Below are positions 8,666 through 17,664 of a stretch of 64,000 nt of DNA, piece after piece. Made by a program: the position numbers and the translations under genes. Within the stretch, counting starts at the first letter, position 1. Every line of letters starts with the position of its first letter. Source of the stretch: an uncultured Verrucomicrobiota bacterium (GTDB lineage: Bacteria; Verrucomicrobiota; Verrucomicrobiia; Opitutales; Opitutaceae); assembly GCA_913058185.1 (NCBI GenBank), contig CAJXQX010000010.1, positions 1 through 64,000 on the forward strand. Reading direction: 5' to 3'. The notes beneath the pieces were generated by a model. It was given only the letters and a program-made list of their open reading frames with translations. It was not told where the DNA came from and made no database searches.

Positions 8666-9471
8666 GATTCGGCGAGCGAACCCGCGTAGACGTTACAACG
8701 TTTGTCGCGGAGGAAACCGATTAAGGTTTGCCCAGAGTTTTGCGCGAGATCTACCGCGAGACTGGTTGGGGCGGAAATTCCGGCAATAAATCCGACTCGG
8801 GAGGCGAGTGCTTTTTGGACGATTTCAAAGGCGATGCGGCCGGAGACCAGCAGACCCAGGGTGGCGGGATCGAGTTTGTCGAGGAGCAGGCGGCCGAGCA
8901 CTTTATCGACCGCATTGTGACGGCCGACGTCTTCGCGCACGGCGATCAGGTTACCTGCGGCGTCGAAGAGGGCCGCGGCGTGCAATCCGCCGGTGGCTTG
9001 GAAGGTGGTTTGAGACGCGTGTAGTTTTTCGGGTAGGCTGAGCAGCGTCGTTAGGGTCGGGTGTAAAGCTCGACCCAAGGGGATCGCGTCGTGGTGATCG
9101 CGAACCGCATCGATGGTTGCTTTGCCGCAGAGCCCACAGGATGAACTGGTGAACACGTGGCGGGAAAGTTGGTCGAGATCCACTCCCGCCGGATCGCGCA
9201 GGTGCACGTCGATGATGTTGCCGGGCCCGTCATCGCGGGCGGAGCAGATATCGAGATCGAGCACGTCGTCGGGGCCGCGCAAAACCCCTTCGGTGGCGAG
9301 GAAGCCCATGGCGAGTTCCTCATCATGGCCGGGGGTCCGCATGGTGATTGCCACGGAGCGACCTTCGACCCGGATCTCGAGTGGCTCTTCGATAGCGAGA
9401 GCATCTTCGATCTTCTCGGTGGGTTCACCCGCACGATGGCGAGTTACGGAGGTACGGGCGGAACGATCCAT
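8662..9471 (-). CDS. fdhD: FdhD, sulfurtransferase for formate dehydrogenase
   Basis: A 269-residue protein that transfers sulfur from a cysteine desulfurase to the Mo-bis-MGD cofactor, required for formate dehydrogenase activity. The catalytic SSCGLCGK motif (Cys112 and Cys115 with this start) and the C-terminal AVREDVGRHNAVDKVLG signature are present. The start MDRSARTSV is chosen because longer in-frame starts run into the downstream end of the 5'-nucleotidase gene and add low-complexity residues. Overlap with mobA makes a two-gene cofactor-maturation operon. Confidence 0.92.
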   Translation of the reverse strand: MDRSARTSVTRHRAGEPTEKIEDALAIEEPLEIRVEGRSVAITMRTPGHDEELAMGFLATEGVLRGPDDVLDLDICSARDDGPGNIIDVHLRDPAGVDLDQLSRHVFTSSSCGLCGKATIDAVRDHHDAIPLGRALHPTLTTLLSLPEKLHASQTTFQATGGLHAAALFDAAGNLIAVREDVGRHNAVDKVLGRLLLDKLDPATLGLLVSGRIAFEIVQKALASRVGFIAGISAPTSLAVDLAQNSGQTLIGFLRDKRCNVYAGSLAES

Positions 9472-9571
9472 CGTCGTGGAACTCAGGCGGCCTGCTCGGA
9501 ATCGATCGAATGACCCACGAGTTTTAGGGCTGCGGGGCAGACGAACGGGAGCGTGGTTTGGAGGGCCGAAT

Positions 9572-11200
9572 TCATTGTTTGATACTCCAGTTGTCGCTCG
9601 GTTGCATAGGGAGGTCGGTATTTGTGCGGACCCAATCGATGATGAGTTCGCGGATGCCGACGTTGGAGCGACTGAGCACGGGAGCATCGGCAAACATAGT
9701 GTATCCGCCGACGCCGTTGTGGCGGTAGTTGTTGATCGCGACCTTCCGTTTCCGTTTGGGATCGAGAGGGCGGTTTCGGTAGGTCAGATCGGTGATCCGT
9801 TCGCCCAGAGGTTGGTTGAGGTCGATCACGTATTCAACGCCCTCGGCCATATCAAAGTTGTAACCATAGGCGCGCGGATCGACGAGAGCCTCGATTGGTG
9901 CGCCGGGTTGAGCGGGTAGGAAGTAGCGGGCGGAATGTTCGAGCGCCTCTTTGAGTTGCTCTCCGGTGAGCTCGACGACTACGAGAGTATTTTCGAAGGA
10001 GTAGAGAGACGCGATATCCCGCACGGTGAGTTCCCCTCCGGGTAGGCGCGCATCGGGATTAAAGCTAACGGCGAGGGAAACGTCGGCATCGCCGGCATCG
10101 AGTTGCACTTGGTGAATGAGATCGATGATCGCGGTGTCCTCGAAGCGGGATCGAGCGGCGGAGAGGGCTTCGCGCGAGTATCCGATCGCGCGGTCCAGCC
10201 ACGCTTCGGATGCGGCGTAGGCGTCTTCGGTGATCTTTAGGATCTGAGGATCGGTAGGAACGTCGGCGGTAATCGGATGCGTGGTGGCGGTTTTGCCAAT
10301 CACCTCCCACGGGGCGGTGGGATCGCTGCGCTCGAGCATCAAAGTTGTGCGGGAGAGGAACTCGCCCCATTTGCCCGCTTGGGTCAGCAGCACGCCGTTG
10401 ATCATGATCGAAGGGACTTCGCGGTGGGTGTGGCCCATTAAGATCAAATCGATGCCGGGAACTTCGCGGGCAATACGCACGGCGGCGTTTTCGCCTTCCA
10501 GTTGGCCGGGGATAGGTTGGCCGCTGAGGATGTCTTCTTCCAGTCCCATGTGCATAGCGACGACCACCACATCGACGCGACTGCGACGGCGCAGTTCACG
10601 GACCCAACGTTGGGCGGCTTCGACCGGATCGGTGAATTCCAGTCCTTCATAGTGGTCGGGATCCTCCCAGCCTGGGATGGACGGCGTGGTGAGACCGAGG
10701 ATACCGACCCGAACCCCGCGCACCTGTTTGATGATGTAGGGCGCGTAAATCGGATCTTCCGAACTGGCCAAAACGACGTTACCGGAGATCCACGGAAAAC
10801 GGGATGAACGGCGAGCCGTATTGAGGACTTCTAAACCAAAGTTAAATTCATGATTTCCTGGAGCCATGGCGTCGAACTTCAGGGCATTCATCGCGGCCAT
10901 CATGGGGTTGGAATTGGTGGGCTCGACGACCGCAGCGTGGTAAGCGAAAGGAGTGCCTTGGATGGTGTCGCCGGAATCGACCAGAATGAGCTTGGGGTCA
11001 AGGAGTCGCGCCCGCTTGATGAGTGAGCCGAGTTTGGCCAATCCGCGTTGGGCCGGTTCTCCCGTGTAGTAGTCTACTGGGTGGATGTGGCCATGCAGAT
11101 CGGTGGTCGAAAGCACCGTCACATGCGTGCGCTCAGCAAAAGAAATCGAAGCGACAAGCGATGCTGTCAGAGCGACCAGGGGGCGAAGCAGGGGAACCAT
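9572..11200 (-). CDS. Secreted 5'-nucleotidase / 2',3'-cyclic nucleotide phosphodiesterase family
   Basis: A 542-residue periplasmic or extracellular metallophosphoesterase. The chosen start MVPLLRPLVALTASLVA gives a clean signal peptide ending near FAERT; a longer start would hide it. The dimetal site motifs appear in order: STTDLHGHIH, DSGDTIQG, PGNHEFN, MHMGLEED and GHTHREVP. The C-terminal 5'-nucleotidase domain includes YNFDMAEGVEY and INNYRHNGVGGY, closer to CpdB than to UshA. It probably releases phosphate and nucleosides from extracellular nucleotides. Confidence 0.92.
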   Translation of the reverse strand: MVPLLRPLVALTASLVASISFAERTHVTVLSTTDLHGHIHPVDYYTGEPAQRGLAKLGSLIKRARLLDPKLILVDSGDTIQGTPFAYHAAVVEPTNSNPMMAAMNALKFDAMAPGNHEFNFGLEVLNTARRSSRFPWISGNVVLASSEDPIYAPYIIKQVRGVRVGILGLTTPSIPGWEDPDHYEGLEFTDPVEAAQRWVRELRRRSRVDVVVVAMHMGLEEDILSGQPIPGQLEGENAAVRIAREVPGIDLILMGHTHREVPSIMINGVLLTQAGKWGEFLSRTTLMLERSDPTAPWEVIGKTATTHPITADVPTDPQILKITEDAYAASEAWLDRAIGYSREALSAARSRFEDTAIIDLIHQVQLDAGDADVSLAVSFNPDARLPGGELTVRDIASLYSFENTLVVVELTGEQLKEALEHSARYFLPAQPGAPIEALVDPRAYGYNFDMAEGVEYVIDLNQPLGERITDLTYRNRPLDPKRKRKVAINNYRHNGVGGYTMFADAPVLSRSNVGIRELIIDWVRTNTDLPMQPSDNWSIKQ

Positions 11201-11309
11201 ATGAATCAGATTGAGTGAGTTGGGCCGACGGGGCGAGTCCGCGATTGAGAGGTGAAGCAGGCAATGGAGCATTGCCTTTTAGGTGGGGAGTTGGCTAGAT
11301 GCCCGAACC

Positions 11310-11741
11310 ATGACCAAACGATTGCTTCTTACCCTCACTCTATTCGTCGTCGCCAGTTTTTCTGCGCCGTTACTATCCGCCGCTCATCATAAAGGTGGGC
11401 ATGCCGATCGCGTATTTGAATACCGCGTTTACACCGTGAACCCCGGTAAGATGCCGAACCTGTTGGCTCGTTTCCGCGATCATACGGTTGGGATTTTCGA
11501 GCGGTTGGGCGCCGAGAATATCGGTTATTGGGTGGAGACGGAACCAGCAGACGGCGAGGAAGCGAAGCTGCATTACATTATAGCGCACGCGAGTCGCGAT
11601 GCATCGAAGGCATTTTGGGCAACGTTCCGGGACGATGCCGCATGGAAGGCAGCGGCCAAAGCCAGCACGGTCGATGGCAAGATCGTGAAGAAAGTCGCCA
11701 AGACCTTCATGGCTCCGACGGATTTTTCGGCGATCAAGTAG
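11310..11741 (+). CDS. Secreted NIPSNAP-family protein
   Basis: A 143-residue protein with signal peptide MTKRLLLTLTLFVVASFSAP followed by a single NIPSNAP-type ferredoxin-like domain (FEYRVYTVNPGKMPNLLARF to the end). NIPSNAP domains are small alpha/beta dimeric folds without an agreed biochemical role. The start is set at MTKRL, as the nine extra upstream codons precede the basic n-region of the signal. The gene is divergent from the nucleotidase and ends three bases before the convergent esterase. Confidence 0.85.
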   Translation: MTKRLLLTLTLFVVASFSAPLLSAAHHKGGHADRVFEYRVYTVNPGKMPNLLARFRDHTVGIFERLGAENIGYWVETEPADGEEAKLHYIIAHASRDASKAFWATFRDDAAWKAAAKASTVDGKIVKKVAKTFMAPTDFSAIK

Positions 11742-11743
11742 CG

Positions 11744-12595
11744 TTACAGTCCGAGCTGATCGACCAAGAACGCGTCGATGCGGACGAGTTCAGCGGTGTC
11801 GTTGAAAGCGGGACCGCCGTGGGCGCTGCCGTGTTTGACTTCGAAGTGAACGGGTAGGCCGTGGGTTTTGTAGACGCCGTGGAGTTCGTGCGCTTGGTTG
11901 ATCGGCATTTGCGGATCCTGGTCACCGTGGGAGAGGTAAAGAGGCGGGTCGTTGGTATCTATATGGAAGACCGGACTGGCGAGTTTGGCCGTCTCGGGCA
12001 CGTCGTCGGGTTGGCCACCGATGAATAAGTCCAACGCGGGCTGCCGCACACTGAGGCCATGAGGGGTCGACTGCTTTAGAATCGTGGTGAGGTTCGATGC
12101 GCCGTAGAGATCGACGATGGCCTGGACTGAGGAGCTTTGGTGGAGATTTCCACCCACGGTGCCTTCGTGTGGTTTGGAGTTGTTGGTGACTCCGATGATC
12201 GCCGCGAGATGTCCACCGGCGGATGAGCCTGATACGACGAAAGGGATGGTGGGAATACCCAGTTTATCCGCGTTTGCGCGGAGATAGCGGATGGCGGTTT
12301 TGACGTCGTGGGATTGGGCGGGGAAGGGAGCGACACCGGACAGGCGGTAGTCGACGCTGGCGATGGCCCAACCGTGAGCGATCAATCCTTTCAGGGCCGG
12401 CTTTGCGCGGGTGCCTGACCGCCAGGCGCCACCGTGCACCCAGATGATCACACCTTTGATGTCACCTGAAGGCCGATACAGGTCGAGATTGAGTTCCTGT
12501 TCGCCAACTTTAGCGAAGAGGTGGGTCGTGAAATCCTTGGCTTGGCCATGACTGCCGAAAAACAGCATGAGGACAATCGCGAGAATACATCGCAT
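11744..12595 (-). CDS. Secreted alpha/beta-hydrolase, carboxylesterase-like
   Basis: A 283-residue hydrolase with a signal peptide (MRCILAIVLMLFFGSHGQA). The oxyanion motif VHGGAW lies near residue 54, the nucleophile elbow VSGSSAGGH near residue 122, an acid in SHGDQDPQ near 222, and the catalytic His in HGSAHGG near 263. This is the hormone-sensitive-lipase/BD-FAE type often found with polysaccharide-degrading enzymes as deacetylases or feruloyl esterases. The substrate is unknown. Three bases downstream of the anti-sigma gene. Confidence 0.88.
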   Translation of the reverse strand: MRCILAIVLMLFFGSHGQAKDFTTHLFAKVGEQELNLDLYRPSGDIKGVIIWVHGGAWRSGTRAKPALKGLIAHGWAIASVDYRLSGVAPFPAQSHDVKTAIRYLRANADKLGIPTIPFVVSGSSAGGHLAAIIGVTNNSKPHEGTVGGNLHQSSSVQAIVDLYGASNLTTILKQSTPHGLSVRQPALDLFIGGQPDDVPETAKLASPVFHIDTNDPPLYLSHGDQDPQMPINQAHELHGVYKTHGLPVHFEVKHGSAHGGPAFNDTAELVRIDAFLVDQLGL

Positions 12596-12598
12596 AGC

Positions 12599-13135
12599 TC
12601 AGATTGACGGATTTTCGGTCACGTCGGTGGCCCAGACGATGAGCCAGCCAGACTCTTCATCTACGTAGACGAAGGGTGAAATTTCTTCGTCTTCCGTCTC
12701 CACGTATTCGGCGTGGGCGACGAAGGTGAAGTGGTCGTGGAGATCCGCCCAGTCTTTCTGAGCGAGCAATGGCGCTTCGATGGGGCTCTCTGGGGCGGTG
12801 GCCTTGGGCCAGAAATTAATCGCGATGGCCAGAGCGGCAGCGATCGGAAGGGCGGTGCGGAGCAATCGACTCCAACTGGGCAGACTGCCGCTGGTTTTGA
12901 CGGTTTCACCAGCACGGATACGGCGGCGGACCGCGTGCCACTCGGTGGTGGCATCGGGGGTTGCTACCTGATTATCCGCATCGCGCCAGGTCTTGGTAGC
13001 GGCCGCGAGTTGATCGGTGAGCACGTGGCATTGCGGACACTCCTGCAGGTGCTGGGCCAAAATAGCCGCATCCGCGGCACCGAGTGGGGTGTCGCGGGCG
13101 GCGAGAATTTGGGTTTCAGCATCGCGGCAGTTCAT
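12599..13135 (-). CDS. Putative anti-sigma factor with ZAS-like zinc motif
   Basis: A 178-residue single-pass membrane protein. The N-terminus (CRDAETQILAARDTPLGAAD, then HLQECPQCHV) matches the HxxxCxxC zinc-binding core of ECF anti-sigma factors. A transmembrane helix lies near residues 90-110 (LPIAAALAIAINFW). The C-terminal acidic periplasmic part has no recognised domain. It is the last gene of a minus-strand series starting with an ECF sigma factor at 14700; two secreted proteins lie between, an unusual distance for a sigma/anti-sigma pair. The partner assignment is inferred. Confidence 0.72.
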   Translation of the reverse strand: MNCRDAETQILAARDTPLGAADAAILAQHLQECPQCHVLTDQLAAATKTWRDADNQVATPDATTEWHAVRRRIRAGETVKTSGSLPSWSRLLRTALPIAAALAIAINFWPKATAPESPIEAPLLAQKDWADLHDHFTFVAHAEYVETEDEEISPFVYVDEESGWLIVWATDVTENPSI

Positions 13136-13153
13136 CTTGATCCAAGGAGTAGC

Positions 13154-13588
13154 TTACCACCGAGTGCGGCTCGAGACCCAGACTTTTTGTTGGCGATAGG
13201 TCCAGAAGCCCCGCTCGTAGTGACGGATGCGGCGACCGCAGTTATCGTAGTGGTAGGAGGTCTGGGAGGGGACCCATACTTTGACGCTGCGGTAGGTCCA
13301 GTGGCCGCCGGAGTTATTCCGACTGCGGGAGGAGCGGCAGGTATCACACCCGCAGCTCGAACCGTGTTTGCGACTGTAGCCGTTGTTACTGCGCTGGTTG
13401 CGGTCGTTGTAACGGCTCGATTCGTAGTGATGGTCGTTATCGAGAGCGTCGTTGACGACGGCACCGAGGATGACGCCGCCCAGCAAGCCGCCCAGGATGG
13501 CCGCTTCTTTGTCGCCCAGGGCTGAGGCAGAGCGAGGGGTGAAGGTAAAAGAGGCAACGAGGGTAAGAGCAATTAGGATATTTTTCAT
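13154..13588 (-). CDS. Secreted glycine-zipper protein with C-terminal WxYR repeats, unknown function
   Basis: A 144-residue protein with a signal peptide (MKNILIALTLVASFTFTP). It is followed by a glycine-zipper-like segment (AAILGGLLGGVILGAVV), a polar Ser/Asn/Arg-rich linker with a CGCDTC cluster, and two related C-terminal units (HWTYRSVKVWVPSQT and FWTYRQQKVWVSSRT). The start is placed at MKNIL because a GGAG lies about 8 bases upstream; a start eight codons earlier is possible. No known family is recognised. Its position inside the sigma/anti-sigma series suggests an envelope-stress or surface role. Confidence 0.7.
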   Translation of the reverse strand: MKNILIALTLVASFTFTPRSASALGDKEAAILGGLLGGVILGAVVNDALDNDHHYESSRYNDRNQRSNNGYSRKHGSSCGCDTCRSSRSRNNSGGHWTYRSVKVWVPSQTSYHYDNCGRRIRHYERGFWTYRQQKVWVSSRTRW

Positions 13589-13660
13589 TTGGATCTCCGG
13601 GTTAATGTTCATCCGTTGGGACGAAGCTCCCGGAGCCCGTATTCAAAATATTTCGTATTT

Positions 13661-14113
13661 TTATTCGGCGATTACGATTAGGGCGTAGACGGAGTTGTCG
13701 TCGTGGGTGGGGCCACCCAGCACCGCAGGGACACCGGGGCGCAATACGAGGCCGGTTCGCATGAAGGTGTGCGATCCGCCTTTCCAGTTCAGCTGCACGC
13801 GAATGCGGTCGTCTTGGGAAGATTCGGTGGTGAAGTGCAGGACTTGATTCTGCCCGACGGAGATTTTGCCTTCGCCGGGGATGCTGGCGCGCCCGCTTCC
13901 ACTACCGAGTTGTTGGAAGCTCTCGAATCGCAGGATGCGACGCAGGGTGGATTCATACTTGGAGAGGCTGCGGTCGGTTTTGCCGGGGTCTTTGGAGGCA
14001 GAGACCAGAATGGCGCGCACGGTAACCTGGCCTGCTTCAGCGGCGAGTAGAGCGGGAGAACTTGCAGCCAGTAGGAGGGCGCAAGTGAGGAGAATTCGGT
14101 GGATTAATCGCAT
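13661..14113 (-). CDS. Secreted protein of unknown function, coupled to ECF sigma factor
   Basis: A 150-residue protein with a signal peptide (MRLIHRILLTCALLLAASSP, cleavage near LLAAEA). The mature part is predicted mostly beta, with no cysteine after the signal and a conserved-looking end (VLRPGVPAVLGGPT). Its start overlaps the end of the sigma factor gene by ten bases, so translation is probably coupled. I do not recognise the family. Confidence 0.72.
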   Translation of the reverse strand: MRLIHRILLTCALLLAASSPALLAAEAGQVTVRAILVSASKDPGKTDRSLSKYESTLRRILRFESFQQLGSGSGRASIPGEGKISVGQNQVLHFTTESSQDDRIRVQLNWKGGSHTFMRTGLVLRPGVPAVLGGPTHDDNSVYALIVIAE

Positions 14114-14700
14114 GGCGTTTCGCGTAGTTTTTGGGCGAGCAGACGGCGGGCATGAAAAAGACGAGACATCACGGTGCCGCGGCGACAGCCGAGGGACTGA
14201 GCGATCTCGTCGTAGGTTAGACCTTGTATCTCGCGTAAGGCGAGCACGGCTCTTTGTTTGGGAGGGAGGGAAGCGAGCAACTGATCGAAGCGTGCAAGGC
14301 GTTCGGACTGTTCGAGTTGCTCGGGGGCGGTGGGCCGCTCATCGGCAGGTTCAAAAGCGGGCGGGGCGTCAGGATTGTCGTCGGGACGGGCAAAGGGGAG
14401 GAATCGATCAAACCAGCGTTGGCGTTTTCGCAGGTGGTCGACGGCCCGGCGCACCGCGATGGGGTGCAACCAGGTGGTGAACTTCGATTCACCCCGGAAT
14501 TTCCCGATCTGTTGCCAAGCTTTTACCCAAATCTCTTGGCAAAGATCACGGGCATCATGTTCGTTGCGGACGATGGCTAGCACAGAGCGAAAGACTGCTT
14601 CGTAGTGAGTCTGCATGAGCTCACTAAACGCGTCTTCGTCTCCGCGGCGGGCAGCTTCAATCCTGCGGTACTCGAGAGCGGCCTCCGACGGTTCCTCCAT
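14104..14700 (-). CDS. ECF-type RNA polymerase sigma factor
   Basis: A 198-residue sigma-70 family protein lacking regions 1 and 3. Region 2 spans about residues 15-90 (FSELMQTHYEAVFRSV, DARDLCQEIWVKAWQ, KFTTWLHPIAVRRAVDHLRK) and region 4 about 135-195 (LPPKQRAVLALREIQGLTYD, GCRRGTVMSRLFHARRLL). A Pro/Asp-rich linker joins them. It heads a series with two secreted proteins and a ZAS-type anti-sigma factor, so it probably drives its own operon and an envelope response. Confidence 0.92.
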   Translation of the reverse strand: MEEPSEAALEYRRIEAARRGDEDAFSELMQTHYEAVFRSVLAIVRNEHDARDLCQEIWVKAWQQIGKFRGESKFTTWLHPIAVRRAVDHLRKRQRWFDRFLPFARPDDNPDAPPAFEPADERPTAPEQLEQSERLARFDQLLASLPPKQRAVLALREIQGLTYDEIAQSLGCRRGTVMSRLFHARRLLAQKLRETPCD

Positions 14701-14714
14701 GTGATCAGGAAAGA

Positions 14715-15365
14715 TCAGCGCCGAAAGGGACCGCGGCGGTAACGGTAATCATCGTAGGGCAAGTTGCCCTTCATGGTTCCGAAGGAAATGACGGCGTTAA
14801 ACCGACCCTTGGGATCACTGATTACCGTGGTGGCAGATCCGCCGTAGAAAGAACCAGCGCTGCTGGTGCCGACGGTCATCGTGACTGAGCCATGGACTTC
14901 GAGGAGCGGACCTTTGCCGCGGAATTCGGCATTATCGCCTCGACGGGTGGATCGGGGACCCCGGCCGTCGCCACGATAAACGTAGGAAACGGGTTGGTCG
15001 GCGAGGAAACCGGTAATGTGTTCGTCGAGGCGAACGCGTTGACCGTCACTCATGCGTTCGATGCCGGTAGCTACGAGTTCTGCATCCGTGCGTCGTTCAC
15101 TAAATCCTCCCGCGAAGCCGTTGACTCCACCCGCTCTAGCGGAGCTGACCTCATAGGCAATGAGGTTTTCCAGATTAGCTTGTTCCAGCTTGGAAAGCTC
15201 ATGCACTCCGGTCGTGAGGGTCTCGATCTGGGCAAGTTTGGAGATGAAATACCCCTCGATTTCAGCATTTTCGGTCGCGGCGGCAGGCTCTTCTTCGGCC
15301 AGCAACAACCCCGGGAAAATCATGACCAAGCAGCAGGCGCGAATTCGTGAGGTTAAAGCGGACAT
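14715..15365 (-). CDS. Secreted protein of unknown function
   Basis: A 216-residue protein starting MSALTSRIRACCLVMIFPGL, which forms a signal peptide; the open frame extends far upstream but that part reads as arginine/proline-rich shadow sequence. The first half of the mature protein is helical and acidic, while the second half is beta- and glycine-rich with a basic YDDYRYRRGPFRR end. It lies 14 bases upstream of the ECF sigma gene on the same strand and may be the first gene of that operon. No family recognised. Confidence 0.68.
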   Translation of the reverse strand: MSALTSRIRACCLVMIFPGLLLAEEEPAAATENAEIEGYFISKLAQIETLTTGVHELSKLEQANLENLIAYEVSSARAGGVNGFAGGFSERRTDAELVATGIERMSDGQRVRLDEHITGFLADQPVSYVYRGDGRGPRSTRRGDNAEFRGKGPLLEVHGSVTMTVGTSSAGSFYGGSATTVISDPKGRFNAVISFGTMKGNLPYDDYRYRRGPFRR

Positions 15366-15442
15366 GAGGGGTGAGAGGCGAGAGCGGCTGATTTGTTCCG
15401 CCGGAGTGAACTCGGGCAGGTTGCATTCTAGCCAAACTACAA

Positions 15443-17115
15443 TCAAGCGTCTTCGATAGTGAGGGGCTGGTCGAGTTTGGTGGGAATGGGCAGGGTGATT
15501 TGCACGAACCAAGTCTTCTTGCGGGTCACTTCTTGCTTCCAGCTGCCACCGAGCTCTCCGACGCGTTGACCGACGTTGTTGAGGCCGTTGCCTGCCTCGG
15601 CTGCGGTCCGCTGCTTCAGGCCATCGTTTTCGGAAATGAGGATTAGGGAGTCGTGGGTGCGTTCGATGACGAAGGTGATGAATTGGGGCTGCGAGTGCCG
15701 GCCGATATTGCCCACCAGTTCGCGGATCAAGTAGAGCAACTGGATCTGAGTCGCGCGGGAGCACCCTTCGAAAGCGTCGGGCGAAACTCTGAATGTGGCG
15801 GCCTCAGCCGCCAAGTTTTGGAGGTGTTTCTCGAATCGAGGTAAGGTGGATGCGAGTCCTTGGTCTCGGAGTTCTTCCGGTTCAATATCGAGGAGGAGAT
15901 TTCGTAAATCTTTGGAGCATTCTTCTAATATATCCCGAATGCCCCCGAGGTCTTCCGCGGAAGGTGGAGCGTCTTTTTTGGTGGCCGAGTGCATCACGCC
16001 TAGTTTCAGGCGAGCGGCATAGAGCGATTGCATGGGACCGTCATGGAGGTTGGATGCGAGCCGGAGTCGTAGGGCTTCGTTGGTCGTATGATCGCCGTTA
16101 GTTGTTGTCGGGATGTTGCTGCGGCGTCGGATTTCTTCCTGAAGCATACGGCCCCGTCGAAATTGCGAAGAGATCAATCGCGCGATTTCGCCGAAGTCCG
16201 ATTTAGTCACGAGGAGATGGCTCAGGTGGACCGGGTCTCTCGTATCCAAACTTCGGATGATTCGACCCAAGGGTTGCACGATGGTGAGTCCCAGAATGCT
16301 TCCGACCCCAATGAGGAGCAGGGTGAAGACCACTCCACCCCAGATCAGATTCCGGTGAAGGGTGTCGTTGAGTTTCTCGATAGCGGGAGCCGAAAACGTT
16401 CCGCGAATCGTCGCGATCACCTCACCGTTGATGCCGAGGATGGGGTGATGAAATGTCAGCGCTGAAAAAATGAGCTCATCGGACGCGAGTTCGGTCAGGT
16501 TTAGCGCAGCTGGAAGGACTTCCAGCTGGGTGCGGGTGAGCAGTCCCAACTTCGCGAGAAACTCTTGATCCCAATGGTGGCCGATAAATGAGTAGCCGAC
16601 GACCGGAGTCTCGTTGCGCCAGAAATTCGGATCCTGAATGGCGGCGCCAAATATCTCCCATAGTTCGCCACCCAAATTGATGAAGTAAGAGAACTCGTAG
16701 TTATCCGCGATCAGTTGATGGAGCAGTTCAAGCTCGTTAACTGGAAGAGGTCGGGAACGATATTCGGCGTCGGCCTGGTGAATGACATTTAGGTCTGGGG
16801 TGGTGACCCATACCGTGTCGCCACCTGCCAGTGTCCCCCCCCCATCATATCGATGTTTTCCGATGCCCAATCGGTATCAGGCTCGGCCACGAAGTTCACG
16901 GCCTCGTCCCACCATGAGAAACTGGCCACCCAGGTCTTCAGTTCAGTGCCCTGCAGTTTGATGGAACTATCGAGGAAGTGACTGTATTCCGCTCGCCGCT
17001 CTTCGAGCATGCCCTCAATGGCACGGTTGTTGGCGCGGTAAAGCTGATCACCGGCAAACAGTCCGATCAAAAACAGCCCTGATAAGATCAGGATGAATCG
17101 AAGTAGAATACTCAA
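15443..17115 (-). pseudogene. CHASE4-type sensor histidine kinase split by a frameshift at a G9 tract
   Basis: Two overlapping open frames together make one membrane sensor kinase. The first (16789-17115) encodes a transmembrane helix (LLRFILILSGLFLIGLFAG) and the start of a CHASE4-like sensor domain (FSWWDEAVNFV). The second (15443 to about 16850) continues that domain (TPDLNVIHQADAEY), a second membrane helix (about 16370-16300), a HAMP-like region, a HisKA_3 box (NLHDGPMQSLYAARLKLG) and a HATPase domain (ENDGL, GNGLNNVGQRV), as in NarL-type kinases. The junction is a run of nine G on the coding strand (plus 16835-16843); ten or seven G would restore one reading frame. It may be phase-variable, a true pseudogene, or an assembly error. 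Confidence 0.8.
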
Positions 17116-17148
17116 TTTTTAGAAAATGATGCGTCTCATGTGGATCGC

Positions 17149-17541
17149 TCAAGACTGGGTGGTTTGTCGTTTAGCCGCAGATCGGGCCGTCAGGAAAACG
17201 GCTGCCATCCATCCGCCGATCCAGATGAGGGCATAGAATTCGCGACCCAGCACGACCAGTTCATTGGTCATGTGCCATTCCTGAGTTAGATCCAGGAAGC
17301 GCACGCGCCATGCCCCGAGTTGGATATATTTGATCTCCCAAAGCAGCACGATCGCGAAAACTATACCTGAGAGAATCTTGGCGTAGGGAAGCTTGTTGAG
17401 CGCGGCCAACCCCGCCGTAATTGCCGCTGCCAGATAGATTAAGATCCAAACTAAAGGATTGGGGTCATTAAATTGAATCAGGACGGACAGAGTGAAAATC
17501 GCGGCCATGATTCCGTGGGTAATACGCAGCGGAAGAGACAT
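17149..17541 (-). CDS. TMEM220-like membrane protein
   Basis: A 130-residue protein with four predicted membrane helices. The signature QFNDPNPLVWILIYLAAA near residues 22-40 matches the TMEM220 family, small membrane proteins of unknown function. The remainder alternates hydrophobic helices with a WHMTNELVVLGREFYAL segment. It lies 33 bases upstream of the split histidine kinase on the same strand and might be co-transcribed with it. Confidence 0.75.
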   Translation of the reverse strand: MSLPLRITHGIMAAIFTLSVLIQFNDPNPLVWILIYLAAAITAGLAALNKLPYAKILSGIVFAIVLLWEIKYIQLGAWRVRFLDLTQEWHMTNELVVLGREFYALIWIGGWMAAVFLTARSAAKRQTTQS

Positions 17542-17664
17542 TCAGCGATTAGGACGGTCGAGCGAAAGAAAGCAAGGGAACCGATGGCCCCAATTTTGAG
17601 TCTAGGGTAACGCCCCGAGATCAAAATTATTATAGAAATTCTTACAATAAAATCAGTTAACGCA

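Noticed and set aside
9483-9575. 30-codon frame between fdhD and the nucleotidase gene (MNSALQTTLPF...)
   Set aside because: Too short, no ribosome-binding site and no sign of conservation; it partly explains why an upstream fdhD start looks attractive.
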